NCBI RefSeq assembly: GCF_018599185.1
Contig: NZ_JAHFVL010000001.1
Coordinates: 1,054,001-1,118,000, forward strand
DNA length: 64,000 bases
From: Rhodanobacter sp. LX-99
GTDB taxonomy: Bacteria > Pseudomonadota > Gammaproteobacteria > Xanthomonadales > Rhodanobacteraceae
Direction of reading: 5' to 3'
The position numbers and the translations under genes are program-made. The notes under the pieces are model-generated. The model saw nothing but the letters and a program-made list of their open reading frames with translations, was not told where the DNA came from and searched no databases. Below, piece after piece: positions 27,722-36,818 of the stretch (the stretch's first letter is position 1; every line of letters begins with the position of its first letter).

Positions 27722-28602
27722 TGCACCGCCTCGGCGGATAGCGCCGCGCGTCGCGGCATCAGCTCGACCAGGTACATCGCAGCCAGGATCAAGCCGCCGC
27801 CGAGCAGCATGCGCCAGCTGAGCACGTCGCTGCCCAGCAGCACCGCGAACGCCGCGGCGAACACCGGCTCGGTGGTCATCACGATCGCCGCGCGGGTGGC
27901 CGGCAGGTGCGACTGCGCCCAGGTCTGCATCAGCATCGCGCCGGCGCCGGCGATCAGCGCCATGTACAGCACGGCGAACCAGGCGCTGCGGTCGGGCGGC
28001 AGCACCGGCCCGTGCGGCGCGGTGGCGAGCAGGCAGACCAGCGCGATCGCCACCATCTGCACCGCCGACAGGCCGAACGCCTCGCCCTGCCGCGACCACT
28101 GGCCGAGCAGCACGATGTGCAACGCATACAGCGCGGCCGAGGCCAGGGTCAGCCACACGCCCAGGTCGACCGAGACGCCGTTCAGCGACAGCAGCGCCAG
28201 CCCCGCGGTGGACAGCAGCACCGCCAGCCACACCACGCCGGCCATGTGCTGGCGCAACAGCAGCAACGCCAGGATCGGCGTGAACACCACATACATGCCG
28301 GTGGCGAAACCGCTGACGCTGGGCGCGATCAGCGACAGCCCCCAGGTCTGCAGCAGCTGGCCGATGCCGTAGATCGCGCCAAGCAGCAGGCCGCGCAGCA
28401 CCTGCCGGCGGCCGAGCCGCCACACCGGCCGGGCGAACAGCGCCAGCATCGCCGCAGCGGCGATCACGAAGCGCACGGCCAGGAAATCCGCCACCGGCAT
28501 GCGCCCGACCACGTCCTTGATCAATACGAAGGTGGAGCCCCACACCGCGGTCATCGCCAGCAGGCCCAGGGTGGCGAGAGTAGTGACGGTGCGGGAATTC
28601 AT
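27709..28602 (-). CDS. EamA/DMT-family transporter
   Basis: 297 aa, ten predicted helices in two EamA halves. The N-terminal WGSTFVLIKDVV and FLAVRFVIAAAAML, and the second-half ATAPHGPVLPP..FAVLYMALIAGAGAMLMQTWAQ, TEPVFAAAFAVLLG are standard for the drug/metabolite exporter superfamily. It exports metabolites or drugs; the substrate is unknown. No good ribosome-binding site precedes the ATG at 28602. It lies head-to-tail behind the glycosyltransferase and hypothetical genes on the same strand. Confidence 0.9.
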   Translation of the reverse strand: MNSRTVTTLATLGLLAMTAVWGSTFVLIKDVVGRMPVADFLAVRFVIAAAAMLALFARPVWRLGRRQVLRGLLLGAIYGIGQLLQTWGLSLIAPSVSGFATGMYVVFTPILALLLLRQHMAGVVWLAVLLSTAGLALLSLNGVSVDLGVWLTLASAALYALHIVLLGQWSRQGEAFGLSAVQMVAIALVCLLATAPHGPVLPPDRSAWFAVLYMALIAGAGAMLMQTWAQSHLPATRAAIVMTTEPVFAAAFAVLLGSDVLSWRMLLGGGLILAAMYLVELMPRRAALSAEAVHHEV

Positions 28603-28679
28603 CGGAGAAGGAGGACAGCGCGAGGAAGGACAGTGTGCCGCAACCTCCGCGGCGGGTACATGCAGACGCAAGGGCGCCG

Positions 28680-29651
28680 CTACTCGCCCCCTGCTACCCG
28701 CCCGTTTCCCGCTTTCTTCGCCCGCAGCAATCGCCACAGTTGCGCCGGGACCTGAGCCAGGAAATGCGACCAGATGCCCAGCCACACGACGCCGGCCGTC
28801 AGTGGATTGCGTGCAGCCGGGTCGTGCTTGCGGAACCAGCGCCACATGCCGCGGTGCTTGTGGCGGCTGACGAACACCGGGCGGTGGCGGCTGGAGCTGC
28901 CCTTGCCGTGCAGCACGCGCACGTCGCCGGCCAGCAGCACCTGGTAGCCGAGGTCGCGTACGCGGCGGCACAGGTCCAGGTCCTCGCAATGCAGGAAGTA
29001 GTCCTCGTCGAAACCGCCGAGGCGCTGGAACATCGCGCGCGGCATCAGCATCACCGCGCCCGACACCGCTTCGGCCTCGACCACCTCGGCCGGAATCTCC
29101 CGCTCGATGTTGACCTTCTCGCCGGAGCGGCCGAGCAGGCTGTTGAGCGAACGCTGCAGCAACGGGTCGCGGCGCCACGAAGCGGGATCGGGAAGACCGT
29201 CGGCGTCGCACACCACTGCGCCGATCAGGCCGGCCCTGGGCTGGCCGGAGAGCAGGTCCAGCAGGCGCTGCAGATCGCCTTGCCGCAACAGGCAGTCGGG
29301 GTTGAGGATCAGCAAGGCCTGGCCATGCGCCTGCTTCGCGGCGAGGTTCGCCGCCGGGCCGAAGCCCAGGTTGCGGTAGTTGTAGATCACCTTGAGCCGC
29401 GTGTCGTGCGCATGCGCGCGTTCGATCGCCTCGGGCACGCCGTCGTGCGAATCGTTGTCGACCAGGATCAGTTCCAGCGGCAGCGTGCTGGCCAGCACGC
29501 CGCGCACGCATTCACGCAGCGTCGGGCCACTGTCGGCGGACACCACGATTACGCTGAGCGCCAGCGCGAACGGCGAGCGATGGAAAGCAGGAGTAGCCAC
29601 GCGACAAGTATGCGCGGAGACGTACCCGGGGAAAACAGGTTGCGACGTCAT
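28680..29651 (-). CDS. Glycosyltransferase family 2 (rhamnosyltransferase-like)
   Basis: 323 aa from the ATG at 29651; a longer upstream frame has no family match. It shows the GT2 fold: LSVIVVSADSG, LILVDNDSHDG, YNYRNLGFGPAANLAAKQA, LLILNPDCLL (DxD-like NPD), VSGAVMLMPRAMFQRLGGFDEDYFLHCEDLDLCRRV. This is the WbbL/RfbN-type rhamnosyltransferase layout used in lipopolysaccharide or exopolysaccharide assembly at the cytoplasmic face. No other glycan genes are nearby. Confidence 0.88.
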   Translation of the reverse strand: MTSQPVFPGYVSAHTCRVATPAFHRSPFALALSVIVVSADSGPTLRECVRGVLASTLPLELILVDNDSHDGVPEAIERAHAHDTRLKVIYNYRNLGFGPAANLAAKQAHGQALLILNPDCLLRQGDLQRLLDLLSGQPRAGLIGAVVCDADGLPDPASWRRDPLLQRSLNSLLGRSGEKVNIEREIPAEVVEAEAVSGAVMLMPRAMFQRLGGFDEDYFLHCEDLDLCRRVRDLGYQVLLAGDVRVLHGKGSSSRHRPVFVSRHKHRGMWRWFRKHDPAARNPLTAGVVWLGIWSHFLAQVPAQLWRLLRAKKAGNGRVAGGE

Positions 29652-29683
29652 GGCACCGAGAAAATCCGCGATTCGCCATCGCT

Positions 29684-30430
29684 TCACGTTTCTTCCATAT
29701 CGTCCTCGCCGAGCACCGCCGACAACGCCAGCGGCATGTCGTCGTCGCGACGCAGCAGCCATGGTTGCTCGCGATACCAGCCGCCCAGCTGCCAGCCGCG
29801 CAGGCGATGCTGCCGCTCGCGCTGGCGATCCCACAACAGCACGCCGCGGTCGTTGTGCAGGCGCGCGGCAAACCAGCGCCCACCCGGACTGAAGGCGGCG
29901 AGCGCGTCGACGCCGTCGATGCGCTCGCCGATTTCAAAGCGGTACGCGCCTTCGCGGTAGAGCACGTGGCCACCCAGCGGGTCGACCAGCTCATTCGTGG
30001 CGGTTTGCCACGCCGGCGGCTGCAGCTCGATGATCTCCGCGGGCGGACCGACCGGCGCCATCGCCAGCTCGGGCCACTCGGCGGATGGCGCAGCCGCCCG
30101 CGCGCGGTGCAGCTCGCGATCGAGCCAGGCCTCCAGCCCGACCAGCAGCGTGTAGCCGGCCAGGGCTCCCAGCAGGGCCGCGCCCCAGGCGAATGCATCG
30201 CCGCCCAGTGCCCGCTGCAGCGCGAACAGCACGCCTGGCAGGCCCCAGCGCAAGGCGCGCCGGATCAACGCGGCATGCGCGTCGGCCAGCCGGTACTGCA
30301 GCAAGGTCACTCCGGCTGCCAGCGCCAGCAGCAGCGGCAGGCCGAGCCACCACGGCAGCGACGCCAGCAGGACCAGCCAGGCCGCTCGCGCCAGCACGCC
30401 GCGCCACGCCGGCCAGCGGCGCCGGGCCAT
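29684..30430 (-). CDS. Hypothetical membrane protein between purL and the glycosyltransferase
   Basis: 248 aa. Residues ~10-100 contain three hydrophobic segments (AWLVLLASLPWWLGLPLLLALAAGV and GALLGALAGYTLLVGL among them). The C-terminal ~140 residues are soluble and Trp/Arg-rich with FEIGERIDGVDALAAFSPGGRWFAARLHNDRGVLLWDRQRE, a WD-like or beta-propeller-like phrase. I do not recognise the family. It starts 29 bp after purL ends, on the same strand. Confidence 0.65.
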   Translation of the reverse strand: MARRRWPAWRGVLARAAWLVLLASLPWWLGLPLLLALAAGVTLLQYRLADAHAALIRRALRWGLPGVLFALQRALGGDAFAWGAALLGALAGYTLLVGLEAWLDRELHRARAAAPSAEWPELAMAPVGPPAEIIELQPPAWQTATNELVDPLGGHVLYREGAYRFEIGERIDGVDALAAFSPGGRWFAARLHNDRGVLLWDRQRERQHRLRGWQLGGWYREQPWLLRRDDDMPLALSAVLGEDDMEET

Positions 30431-30459
30431 CGCTCAGCGCCTCGTTGCGCGGCGGGCGG

Positions 30460-33400
30460 TCAGCCGCACCACACGCGGGCATTGCGGAACATGCGCATCC
30501 ACGGTGAATCCTCGCCCCACTGCTCCGGATGCCAGCTCAGCTGCACGCTGCGGAACACGCGCTCGGGATGCGGCATCATGATCGTCACGCGGCCATCGGC
30601 GGCGGTGAAGCCGGCCAGGCCGCCCGGCGAACCGTTGGTGTTGAGCGGGAAGTTCTCGGTCGGCCTGCCGCGGTTGTCGACGAAACGCACCGCGCCGTTC
30701 GACTTCGACGGGCTGCACGCATGCGGGAAACTCACCCGGCCCTCGCCGTGCGCCACCGCCACCGGAATCCGCGAGCCGGCCATGCCCTTGAAGAAGATGC
30801 TCGGCGTGTCGAGGATCTCCAGCGTGGCCAGGCGCGCCTCGTACTGTTCGGACGCGTTGCGCAGGAACTTCGGCCAATGCTGCGCGCCGGGAATGATCTC
30901 CTTCAGCTGCGACAGCATCTGGCAGCCGTTGCATACGCCGAGCGCGAATTTCGTCGGATCGGCGAAGAACGCGCTGAACTCGGCTCGCAGATAGTCGTTG
31001 TACAGGATCGAGGTGGCCCAGCCGCGGCCGGCACCGAGCACGTCGCCGTAGGAAAAACCGCCGCAGGCCGCGAAGCCGCGGAAGTCCGCGAGTTTGATCC
31101 GCCCGCTGGCGAGGTCGGACATGTGCACGTCCACCGCGTCGAAGCCGGCGCGGGTGAACGCGGCCGACATCTCGACCTGGCCGTTGACGCCCTGCTCGCG
31201 CAGGATCGCGATGCGCGGGCGTTCGCCCTTGCCGACGAACGGCGCGGCGACATCCTGCGACGGATCGAACGTGAGCTTCGGGGTGATGCCCGGATCGGCA
31301 TCGTCGAGCCGCCATTCCGACTCGGCGTCGGCGGTGAGCGGGTTGTCGCGTAGGCGCTGCATCGCGTGGCTGGTCTCGTTCCACGCCTTGAACAGCGTGC
31401 TCCAGTGCCACTTGAACAAGGTCTCGTCGCCGAGGAACAGCTTGATCCCCAGCTTCTCCTTTGGCCGGCCGATGCGATGGCTGATGCCGGCCAGCCCGTA
31501 CTTGATCAACAGCGCTTCGAACGCCTCGCGGTTCGCCTCGGCCACCTGCGCCACCGCGCCGAGTTCCTCGTTGAACAACGCACGCAGGGTCGCTTCCGCC
31601 CAGCCGTCCAGATGGATTTCCAGGCCGCAGTGGCCGGCGAACGCCATCTCCAGCAAGGTGGTGATGACGCCGCCGTCGGAGCGGTCGTGGTAGGCCAGCA
31701 GCAGGCCGTTCGCGTTCGCTTCCTGGACCAGCTCGAACAGCGCCTTCAGCCGTTTCGCGTCGTCCAGGCTCGGCGGCATGCCGCCGCCGCGGTTGAACAC
31801 CTGGGTCAGCGCCGAGCCGCCGAGACGGTCGCGCCCCGCGCCCAGGTCGATCAGCCACAACGCGGAGTCGCCGCGGTCCAGCCGCAACTGCGGCGTGAGC
31901 GTGCGGCGCACGTCACTGACGCGGGCGAAACCGGTGATCACCAGCGACACCGGCGATACCGTGCGCTGCGCGGTGCCGCCGTCCTGCCATACCGTCTGCA
32001 TCGACAGCGAGTCCTTGCCGACCGGGATGGAGATCTCCAGCTCGGGGCACAGCTCCATGCCGATCGCCTTGACCGCATCGAACAGCGCGGCGTCCTCGCC
32101 CGGATGGTTGACCGCGGCCATCCAGTTCGCCGACAGGCGAACTTCGCCGAGGCTGCCGATCGACGCCGCAGCCAGGTTGGTGATCGCCTCGCCGACCGTC
32201 AGCCGCGCCGCGTCGGCGCTGCTCAGCAGGGCCACCGGCGCGCGCTCGGCCATCGCCATCGCCTCGCCGGCATAGCCGTCGAAGTCGGCGATGGTCACCG
32301 CGCAGTCGGCCACCGGCACCTGCCACGGGCCGACCATCGGGTCGCGCGCATTCAGGCCGCCGACGGTGCGGTCGCCGATCGTGATCAGGAAACTCTTGCT
32401 GCCCACGCCGGGCAGGCGCAACACGCGCAGCAGCGCCTCGTCCATGCCGATGCCGGTGAGGTCCGGCACCAGGTCGATGCGTGCCTTCGACCGCGTGGCG
32501 TCGCGATGCATCCGCGGCGGCTTGCCGAACAGCACGTCCATCGGCAGGTCGATGACGACCAGTCCGCGGTGCGGGTCGGTCAGCACCAGCTGGCGCTCGA
32601 CCGTGGCGTCGCCGACTACCGCATACGGGCAGCGTTCGCGCTGGCACATCGCCTCGAACTCGGCCAGATTCTCCGGACCGATCGCCAACACGTAGCGTTC
32701 CTGCGATTCGTTGCTCCACACCTGCATCGGCGACAGCGAGGGGTCGTCGCAGGGAATCTTCGACAGGTCGATCACGCCGCCGACGCCGGCGTCGTTGAGC
32801 AGTTCGGGTATCGCGTTGGACAGGCCGCCGGCGCCGACGTCGTGCACGCTGACGATCGGGTTGTGCTCGCCGCGCGCCCAGCAGGCGTCGATCACTTCCT
32901 GGCAGCGCCGCTCCATCTCGGCGTTGTCGCGCTGCACCGAGGCGAAGTCCAGCTCCGCGCTCGACGCGCCGCCGGCGACCGACGAGGCCGCGCCGCCGCC
33001 CAGCCCGATCAGCATCGCCGGGCCGCCCAGCACGATCACCTTGTTGCCCGGCTGCACCGCATGCTTCAGCACGTGGCCGGGGCGCAGGTTGGCCAGCCCG
33101 CCGGCCAGCATGATCGGCTTGTCGTAGCCGCGGCGCAGGCCGGGCTCGGCGCTCTCGTGCTCGTAGCTGCGGAAATAGCCGCCCAGGCAGGCGCGGCCGA
33201 ATTCGTTGTTGAACGCGGCGGCGCCGAGCGGGCCGTCGCGCATGATCTCGAACGCGCTGGCCATGCGCGGCGGCAGCGGGCGATCCACTTCCCACGGCCG
33301 CGGCAAGCCGGGAATGCGCAGGTCGGACACCGAGAAACCGGTGAGCCCGGCCTTCGGCTTGCCGCCGCGGCCGGTCGCGCCCTCGTCGCGGATCTCGCCG

Positions 33401-34323
33401 CCGGCGCCGGTGGCGGCGCCGGGCCACGGCGCGATCGCGGTGGGATGGTTGTGCGTCTCCACCTTGATCGCGTAGTCGATGCGTTCCTCGTGGCCGCGCC
33501 ACACGCCATCGGCCGGGTCGGCGAAGAAGCGCCGGCCGGTGCTGCCCTCGATCACCGCCGCGTTGTCCGAATACGCGGACAGGGTATGCGCGGGCGAGCG
33601 CTGGTGGGTGTGCTTGATCATGCCGAACAGGGTCTTGTCCTGTTCCGCGCCGTCGACCGTCCAGCTGGCGTTGAACACCTTGTGCCGGCAATGCTCGGAG
33701 TTCGCCTGGGCGAACATGAAGAGTTCGGCATCGGTGGGATCGCGGCCGAGTTCGGCGTAGCGATCGACCAGGTAGTCGATCTCGTCGTCGGCCAGCGCCA
33801 GTCCCAGCCGCCCGTTCGCCGCGGCCAGCGCGGCCTGCGGGTCGGCGCCGAGCGCCACGTGCACCAGGTCGCCGGGCGAGCCGGCCAGGAACAGGCCTTG
33901 CGCGTCCTCGATGCGGTTCAGCACCGACTGCGTCATCGCGTCGTGCAGCACCGCCATGATCGCGGCATGGTCCGGCGCCCCGGCCGGCGGCAGGCCGGCC
34001 ACCTGCCAGGCCAGCCCGCGCTCGACACGATGCACGTCGAAGCCGGCGCCATGCAGGATGTCGGTGGCCTTGCTCGACCACGGCGAGATCGTGCCCAGCC
34101 GCGGCACCACCCACAGCGTGGCCGGCTCCGGCGCGGCGTCCTTCGCCTCCAGCACGGCCAGCAGGCGCTGGCGCAGCTCACCCTCCGGCGCCGTCTCGGC
34201 GTCGACGAAGTAGACGAACCACGACGCCTGCACGCGCACGCCGCGATGCAGGGCATCCAGGCGGGCATTGAGGCGTTCGAGGCGGAACGGCGAGAGGGCG
34301 TTCTGCCCGTCGAGTGCGATCAT
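30460..34323 (-). CDS. purL: Phosphoribosylformylglycinamidine synthase
   Basis: 1287 aa, the large single-chain FGAM synthase of Gammaproteobacteria. The N-terminal PurS-like domain is followed by two AIR-synthase-type halves ([57 protein letters not shown]). The glutaminase has GVCNGCQML with the nucleophilic cysteine and the late MPHPERVFR. It converts FGAR to FGAM in purine synthesis with glutamine and ATP. It is monocistronic or followed by the hypothetical membrane protein. Confidence 0.97.
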   Translation of the reverse strand: MIALDGQNALSPFRLERLNARLDALHRGVRVQASWFVYFVDAETAPEGELRQRLLAVLEAKDAAPEPATLWVVPRLGTISPWSSKATDILHGAGFDVHRVERGLAWQVAGLPPAGAPDHAAIMAVLHDAMTQSVLNRIEDAQGLFLAGSPGDLVHVALGADPQAALAAANGRLGLALADDEIDYLVDRYAELGRDPTDAELFMFAQANSEHCRHKVFNASWTVDGAEQDKTLFGMIKHTHQRSPAHTLSAYSDNAAVIEGSTGRRFFADPADGVWRGHEERIDYAIKVETHNHPTAIAPWPGAATGAGGEIRDEGATGRGGKPKAGLTGFSVSDLRIPGLPRPWEVDRPLPPRMASAFEIMRDGPLGAAAFNNEFGRACLGGYFRSYEHESAEPGLRRGYDKPIMLAGGLANLRPGHVLKHAVQPGNKVIVLGGPAMLIGLGGGAASSVAGGASSAELDFASVQRDNAEMERRCQEVIDACWARGEHNPIVSVHDVGAGGLSNAIPELLNDAGVGGVIDLSKIPCDDPSLSPMQVWSNESQERYVLAIGPENLAEFEAMCQRERCPYAVVGDATVERQLVLTDPHRGLVVIDLPMDVLFGKPPRMHRDATRSKARIDLVPDLTGIGMDEALLRVLRLPGVGSKSFLITIGDRTVGGLNARDPMVGPWQVPVADCAVTIADFDGYAGEAMAMAERAPVALLSSADAARLTVGEAITNLAAASIGSLGEVRLSANWMAAVNHPGEDAALFDAVKAIGMELCPELEISIPVGKDSLSMQTVWQDGGTAQRTVSPVSLVITGFARVSDVRRTLTPQLRLDRGDSALWLIDLGAGRDRLGGSALTQVFNRGGGMPPSLDDAKRLKALFELVQEANANGLLLAYHDRSDGGVITTLLEMAFAGHCGLEIHLDGWAEATLRALFNEELGAVAQVAEANREAFEALLIKYGLAGISHRIGRPKEKLGIKLFLGDETLFKWHWSTLFKAWNETSHAMQRLRDNPLTADAESEWRLDDADPGITPKLTFDPSQDVAAPFVGKGERPRIAILREQGVNGQVEMSAAFTRAGFDAVDVHMSDLASGRIKLADFRGFAACGGFSYGDVLGAGRGWATSILYNDYLRAEFSAFFADPTKFALGVCNGCQMLSQLKEIIPGAQHWPKFLRNASEQYEARLATLEILDTPSIFFKGMAGSRIPVAVAHGEGRVSFPHACSPSKSNGAVRFVDNRGRPTENFPLNTNGSPGGLAGFTAADGRVTIMMPHPERVFRSVQLSWHPEQWGEDSPWMRMFRNARVWCG

Positions 34324-34448
34324 GCGGGGAACGGCGCTATGCGAGGAAAACGCCTATTCTAACCCATGCTGCAATACGGCATAAGCCAAGGCCGGAACCC
34401 TCCTGGCGTTCCGCCCCGTACCTTGGCAGGGAGGGCGTGCAGGCAGCC

Positions 34449-35225
34449 TCAACCGCCCTGCTTCAGCGCCTGCAGCAGCTGTTCCGGGGTCACATAGCCG
34501 CCCAGGACGCGGCCGTCCGGGCCATAGATCGCCGGCGTGCCGTTGACGCCCAGCTTCACGCCCAGGTTGAACTGGTCCTTGACCGGGTTGTCGGCGCAGG
34601 TCGCCGGCGCCGGCGCATGGCCTTCCTTCGCGGCGGTGAACGCCGCCTTGCGGTCCTTCGCGCACCACACCGAGACCATCTCGGTATAGGTCGGCGTGGG
34701 CCGCCCGGCGGTGGTCACCAGGCCTTCGCGCGGCCACGCCAGGTACTCCACCGCGATGCCTTCCTTGTTGAACGCGGCCATGTGCTCGTGCAGCGCACGG
34801 CAGAAGCCGCAATTCACGTCGGTGAACACGGTGACCGTGTACTTCGGGTTCGGCGGCGCGAACACGATGCGCTCGGACGCCGGCACCCTGGCCAGTTCGG
34901 TCTTGCGGAAGCGCGCCCAAGCCGCGTCGCTGACGTTCTGCTTGCGACTCAGGTCGATCACGTCGCCGTGCATCGCGTACTTGCCGTCGGTGCTGACGTA
35001 GAGCATCTGCCCGGCGGCAATCACCTGATAGAAGCCCGGCATCGGCGCCGGCTCGATCGAATCGACCTGGACATTCGCCGCCAGGCTCTTGATCGCCTGC
35101 CGCACCATCTGCTGCGCCGCCGGCGTCACCGCCGGGCTGGTGGCCGGCGCCGCATCGTTTTCGGCAGCACAGGCGGCCAGGGAAAGTCCGCCGATGCACA
35201 GCGCCAGCAACAGTTTCTTCAACAT
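34449..35225 (-). CDS. dsbC: Thiol:disulfide interchange protein DsbC (lipobox-bearing)
   Basis: 258 aa from the ATG at 35225, nine bases from a GAGG site; a second ATG lies two codons upstream. The N-terminal MLKKLLLALCIGGLSLAAC is a signal peptide ending in a lipobox LAAC, so the protein may be an inner- or outer-membrane lipoprotein rather than free periplasmic. After an N-terminal dimerisation region comes the thioredoxin fold with the active site CGFC (DVNCGFCRAL) and the cis-proline GTPAIYG. DsbC isomerises wrong disulfides. In E. coli dsbC follows xerD; here 2.8 kb of plus-strand genes separates them. Confidence 0.93.
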   Translation of the reverse strand: MLKKLLLALCIGGLSLAACAAENDAAPATSPAVTPAAQQMVRQAIKSLAANVQVDSIEPAPMPGFYQVIAAGQMLYVSTDGKYAMHGDVIDLSRKQNVSDAAWARFRKTELARVPASERIVFAPPNPKYTVTVFTDVNCGFCRALHEHMAAFNKEGIAVEYLAWPREGLVTTAGRPTPTYTEMVSVWCAKDRKAAFTAAKEGHAPAPATCADNPVKDQFNLGVKLGVNGTPAIYGPDGRVLGGYVTPEQLLQALKQGG

Positions 35226-35473
35226 CACCATCAACCTCGTTGGATCCGGGCCGCGCGGGGTAGCGGCCGCAGGAACACATTCTCGCACAGGCGGATGAAC
35301 GCTCCTCGCTTGCCAGGCCGTGGCGAAGCGGTGCCCCGCCATATTCGCAAGACCCGTGATCGGACCCTCCGTTCAATGGTAAATTTCCGAAATGCAGGCA
35401 AGCGAGCCGGCAGAACGCCTTGCCGCACACTCGCCGCTTCGTCCAACGGCTTGAATTGCTGGGTGGAATCCTT

Positions 35474-36148
35474 TTGATCATCTGCGCTCCCAACGTATTG
35501 ACCGCCGAGGAACTCGGCACGATCCGCAACGAACTTCGTGACGCTTCGTTCGTCGACGGCGCCAGCACGGCCGGCTGGTCGGCACGCGAGGTCAAGAAGA
35601 ACCTGCAGGTCGACATCGATACCGAAAGCCAGGTCCGGCTGCGCGACATCGTGCGCAGCGCCTTCCTGCGCAACGGGATGCTGCAGGCGTCGATTCTGCC
35701 GTCCGCCATGACGCAGGTAATGTTCAACCGCTACGACGTCGGCATGCAGTACGGCCGGCATGTCGATGCCCCCGTGATGGGCGGACTCGGCAGTGCTGTG
35801 CGCACCGACGTGGCGATCACGGTTTTCCTGTCCGACCCCAAGAGCTATACCGGCGGCGATCTGGTGGTGGATACCAATGGCGTGGAATACGGCTTCAAGC
35901 TGGACGCCGGCTCCGCGATCGCCTACCCGGCCAACTCCCTGCACCACGTCACCCCGGTCACCCAGGGCGCCCGCTACGCCGCGATCATCTGGGTGCAGAG
36001 CCAGGTACGCGACACCGCCAAGCGCGAGCTGCTGTGGGACCTGGACAACGCCAAGCGGCAGATCTTCGGCCGCGAAGGCAAGAGCCCCACGTTCGACGCC
36101 ATCAGCAAATCGCACGCGAACCTGCTGCGGATGTGGGCGGACGTGTAA
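35474..36148 (+). CDS. PKHD-type Fe(II)/2-oxoglutarate hydroxylase, PiuC/YbiX family
   Basis: 224 aa if translation starts at TTG 35474 (then IICAPNVLTAEEL), which matches the N-terminus of YbiX/PiuC; no ATG is suitable. The iron ligands are His-x-Asp in YGRHVDAPV and the distal His in SLHHVTPVT, with the 2-oxoglutarate Arg in ARYAAIIW. The family is iron-responsive and usually neighbours TonB-dependent siderophore receptors, which are absent here. It is followed by the graspetide locus 415 bp later, on the same strand. A role in that pathway is possible but unproven. Confidence 0.88.
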   Translation: MIICAPNVLTAEELGTIRNELRDASFVDGASTAGWSAREVKKNLQVDIDTESQVRLRDIVRSAFLRNGMLQASILPSAMTQVMFNRYDVGMQYGRHVDAPVMGGLGSAVRTDVAITVFLSDPKSYTGGDLVVDTNGVEYGFKLDAGSAIAYPANSLHHVTPVTQGARYAAIIWVQSQVRDTAKRELLWDLDNAKRQIFGREGKSPTFDAISKSHANLLRMWADV

Positions 36149-36563
36149 ATCATTGGATCGTTACGCACCTGCAACGACAGCACGCCTACGGACCGAAGCA
36201 CTTTCGCGTTGCCATCGAAGCTCCCTGGCCCGACACGTCGGTTCCGCCAAAGTCGGCAGGTCAAGAAAGAAAGCCTTATCCTCTGAAAGTGCACTCTGAT
36301 CAGTTTTCCCCGAGCCCACCTGGCGTCGGGAGATCACATACGCTGCAGATCAATGCAATGGCAACGACAGGTCGCGACGGAGCACCGTGGCACGGCACCT
36401 GTTGCTGCCAATCGACAGGACAGCGAAAAAATGCGCCCGGCCGGAATGTCGTGGTAAGGCCTGATGCACTTCAAAATGTGCCGTGGCTCACCTTTCCGCG
36501 AAGAATGATCGGATAAAAGCTGAGAAGCGGCGACGATGCCGCTTTATAGATGAGGACGTCGAC
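36149..36563 (+). other. Gene-free, lower-GC leader region of the graspetide locus
   Basis: No convincing coding frame was found here. The region is visibly poorer in GC than the rest of the window. A 7-bp hairpin AAGCGGC-GACGAT-GCCGCTT (36525-36544) lies just before the ribosome-binding site of the precursor gene. No sigma-70 promoter could be assigned with confidence; AT-rich stretches such as GATCGGATAAAAG (36508-36520) are candidates. Confidence 0.4.
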
Positions 36564-36740
36564 ATGAAAGATCATGCTACGAACGCAGGAGCCTCCGGCA
36601 ACGAAGCTGCCCGCCCACTTGCGCGGCTATTCGCGACAACATTGAGCGCCCAGACAGTGGAAATGGCCACGAGTCCGGAAAATCTCCTGCTGACCAAAAT
36701 AAACAGCGATCCAGAAGCCGACCAATTCGACTTCGGCTGA
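36564..36740 (+). CDS. Graspetide (microviridin-like RiPP) precursor peptide
   Basis: 58 aa from the ATG at 36564, with GAGG eight bases upstream. The leader (1-~43) contains RPLARLFATTL (17-27), which resembles the microviridin leader motif PFFARFL that docks on the ATP-grasp enzyme. The C-terminal core TKINSDPEADQFDFG (44-58) has hydroxyl/amine donors Thr44, Lys45, Ser48 followed by acceptors Asp49, Glu51, Asp53, Asp56. It parallels the microviridin order TxKxPSDxEE, but with one residue fewer before Lys and no Tyr-Pro. By analogy, esters Thr44-Asp49 and Ser48-Glu51 are predicted. The ATP-grasp gene follows 78 bp downstream. No cleavage protease or exporter is adjacent. Confidence 0.78.
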   Translation: MKDHATNAGASGNEAARPLARLFATTLSAQTVEMATSPENLLLTKINSDPEADQFDFG

Positions 36741-36749
36741 TTCGCGGCG

Positions 36750-36779
36750 GCCGTTGCCCGCATGAGAGCGGGCAACGGC
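36750..36779 (+). terminator. Perfect 12-bp hairpin between precursor and synthetase
   Basis: GCCGTTGCCCGC (36750-36761) and GCGGGCAACGGC (36768-36779) pair perfectly around the loop ATGAGA, starting 9 bp after the precursor stop. There is no T-run, so it may be a partial terminator or an mRNA-stabilising 3' structure that keeps precursor mRNA above synthetase mRNA. Confidence 0.7.
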
Positions 36780-36818
36780 ACTTCAGACGTGACGTCAATA
36801 TCCGGATAACGACAATTC

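Noticed and set aside
35226..35473. Fur box before the PiuC-type gene
   Set aside because: No stretch close to the GATAATGATAATCATTATC pattern was found, unlike upstream of hemP.
36034..36516. 160-codon frame before the graspetide precursor
   Set aside because: Overlaps the hydroxylase out of frame, lacks a start with ribosome-binding site and any recognisable motif.
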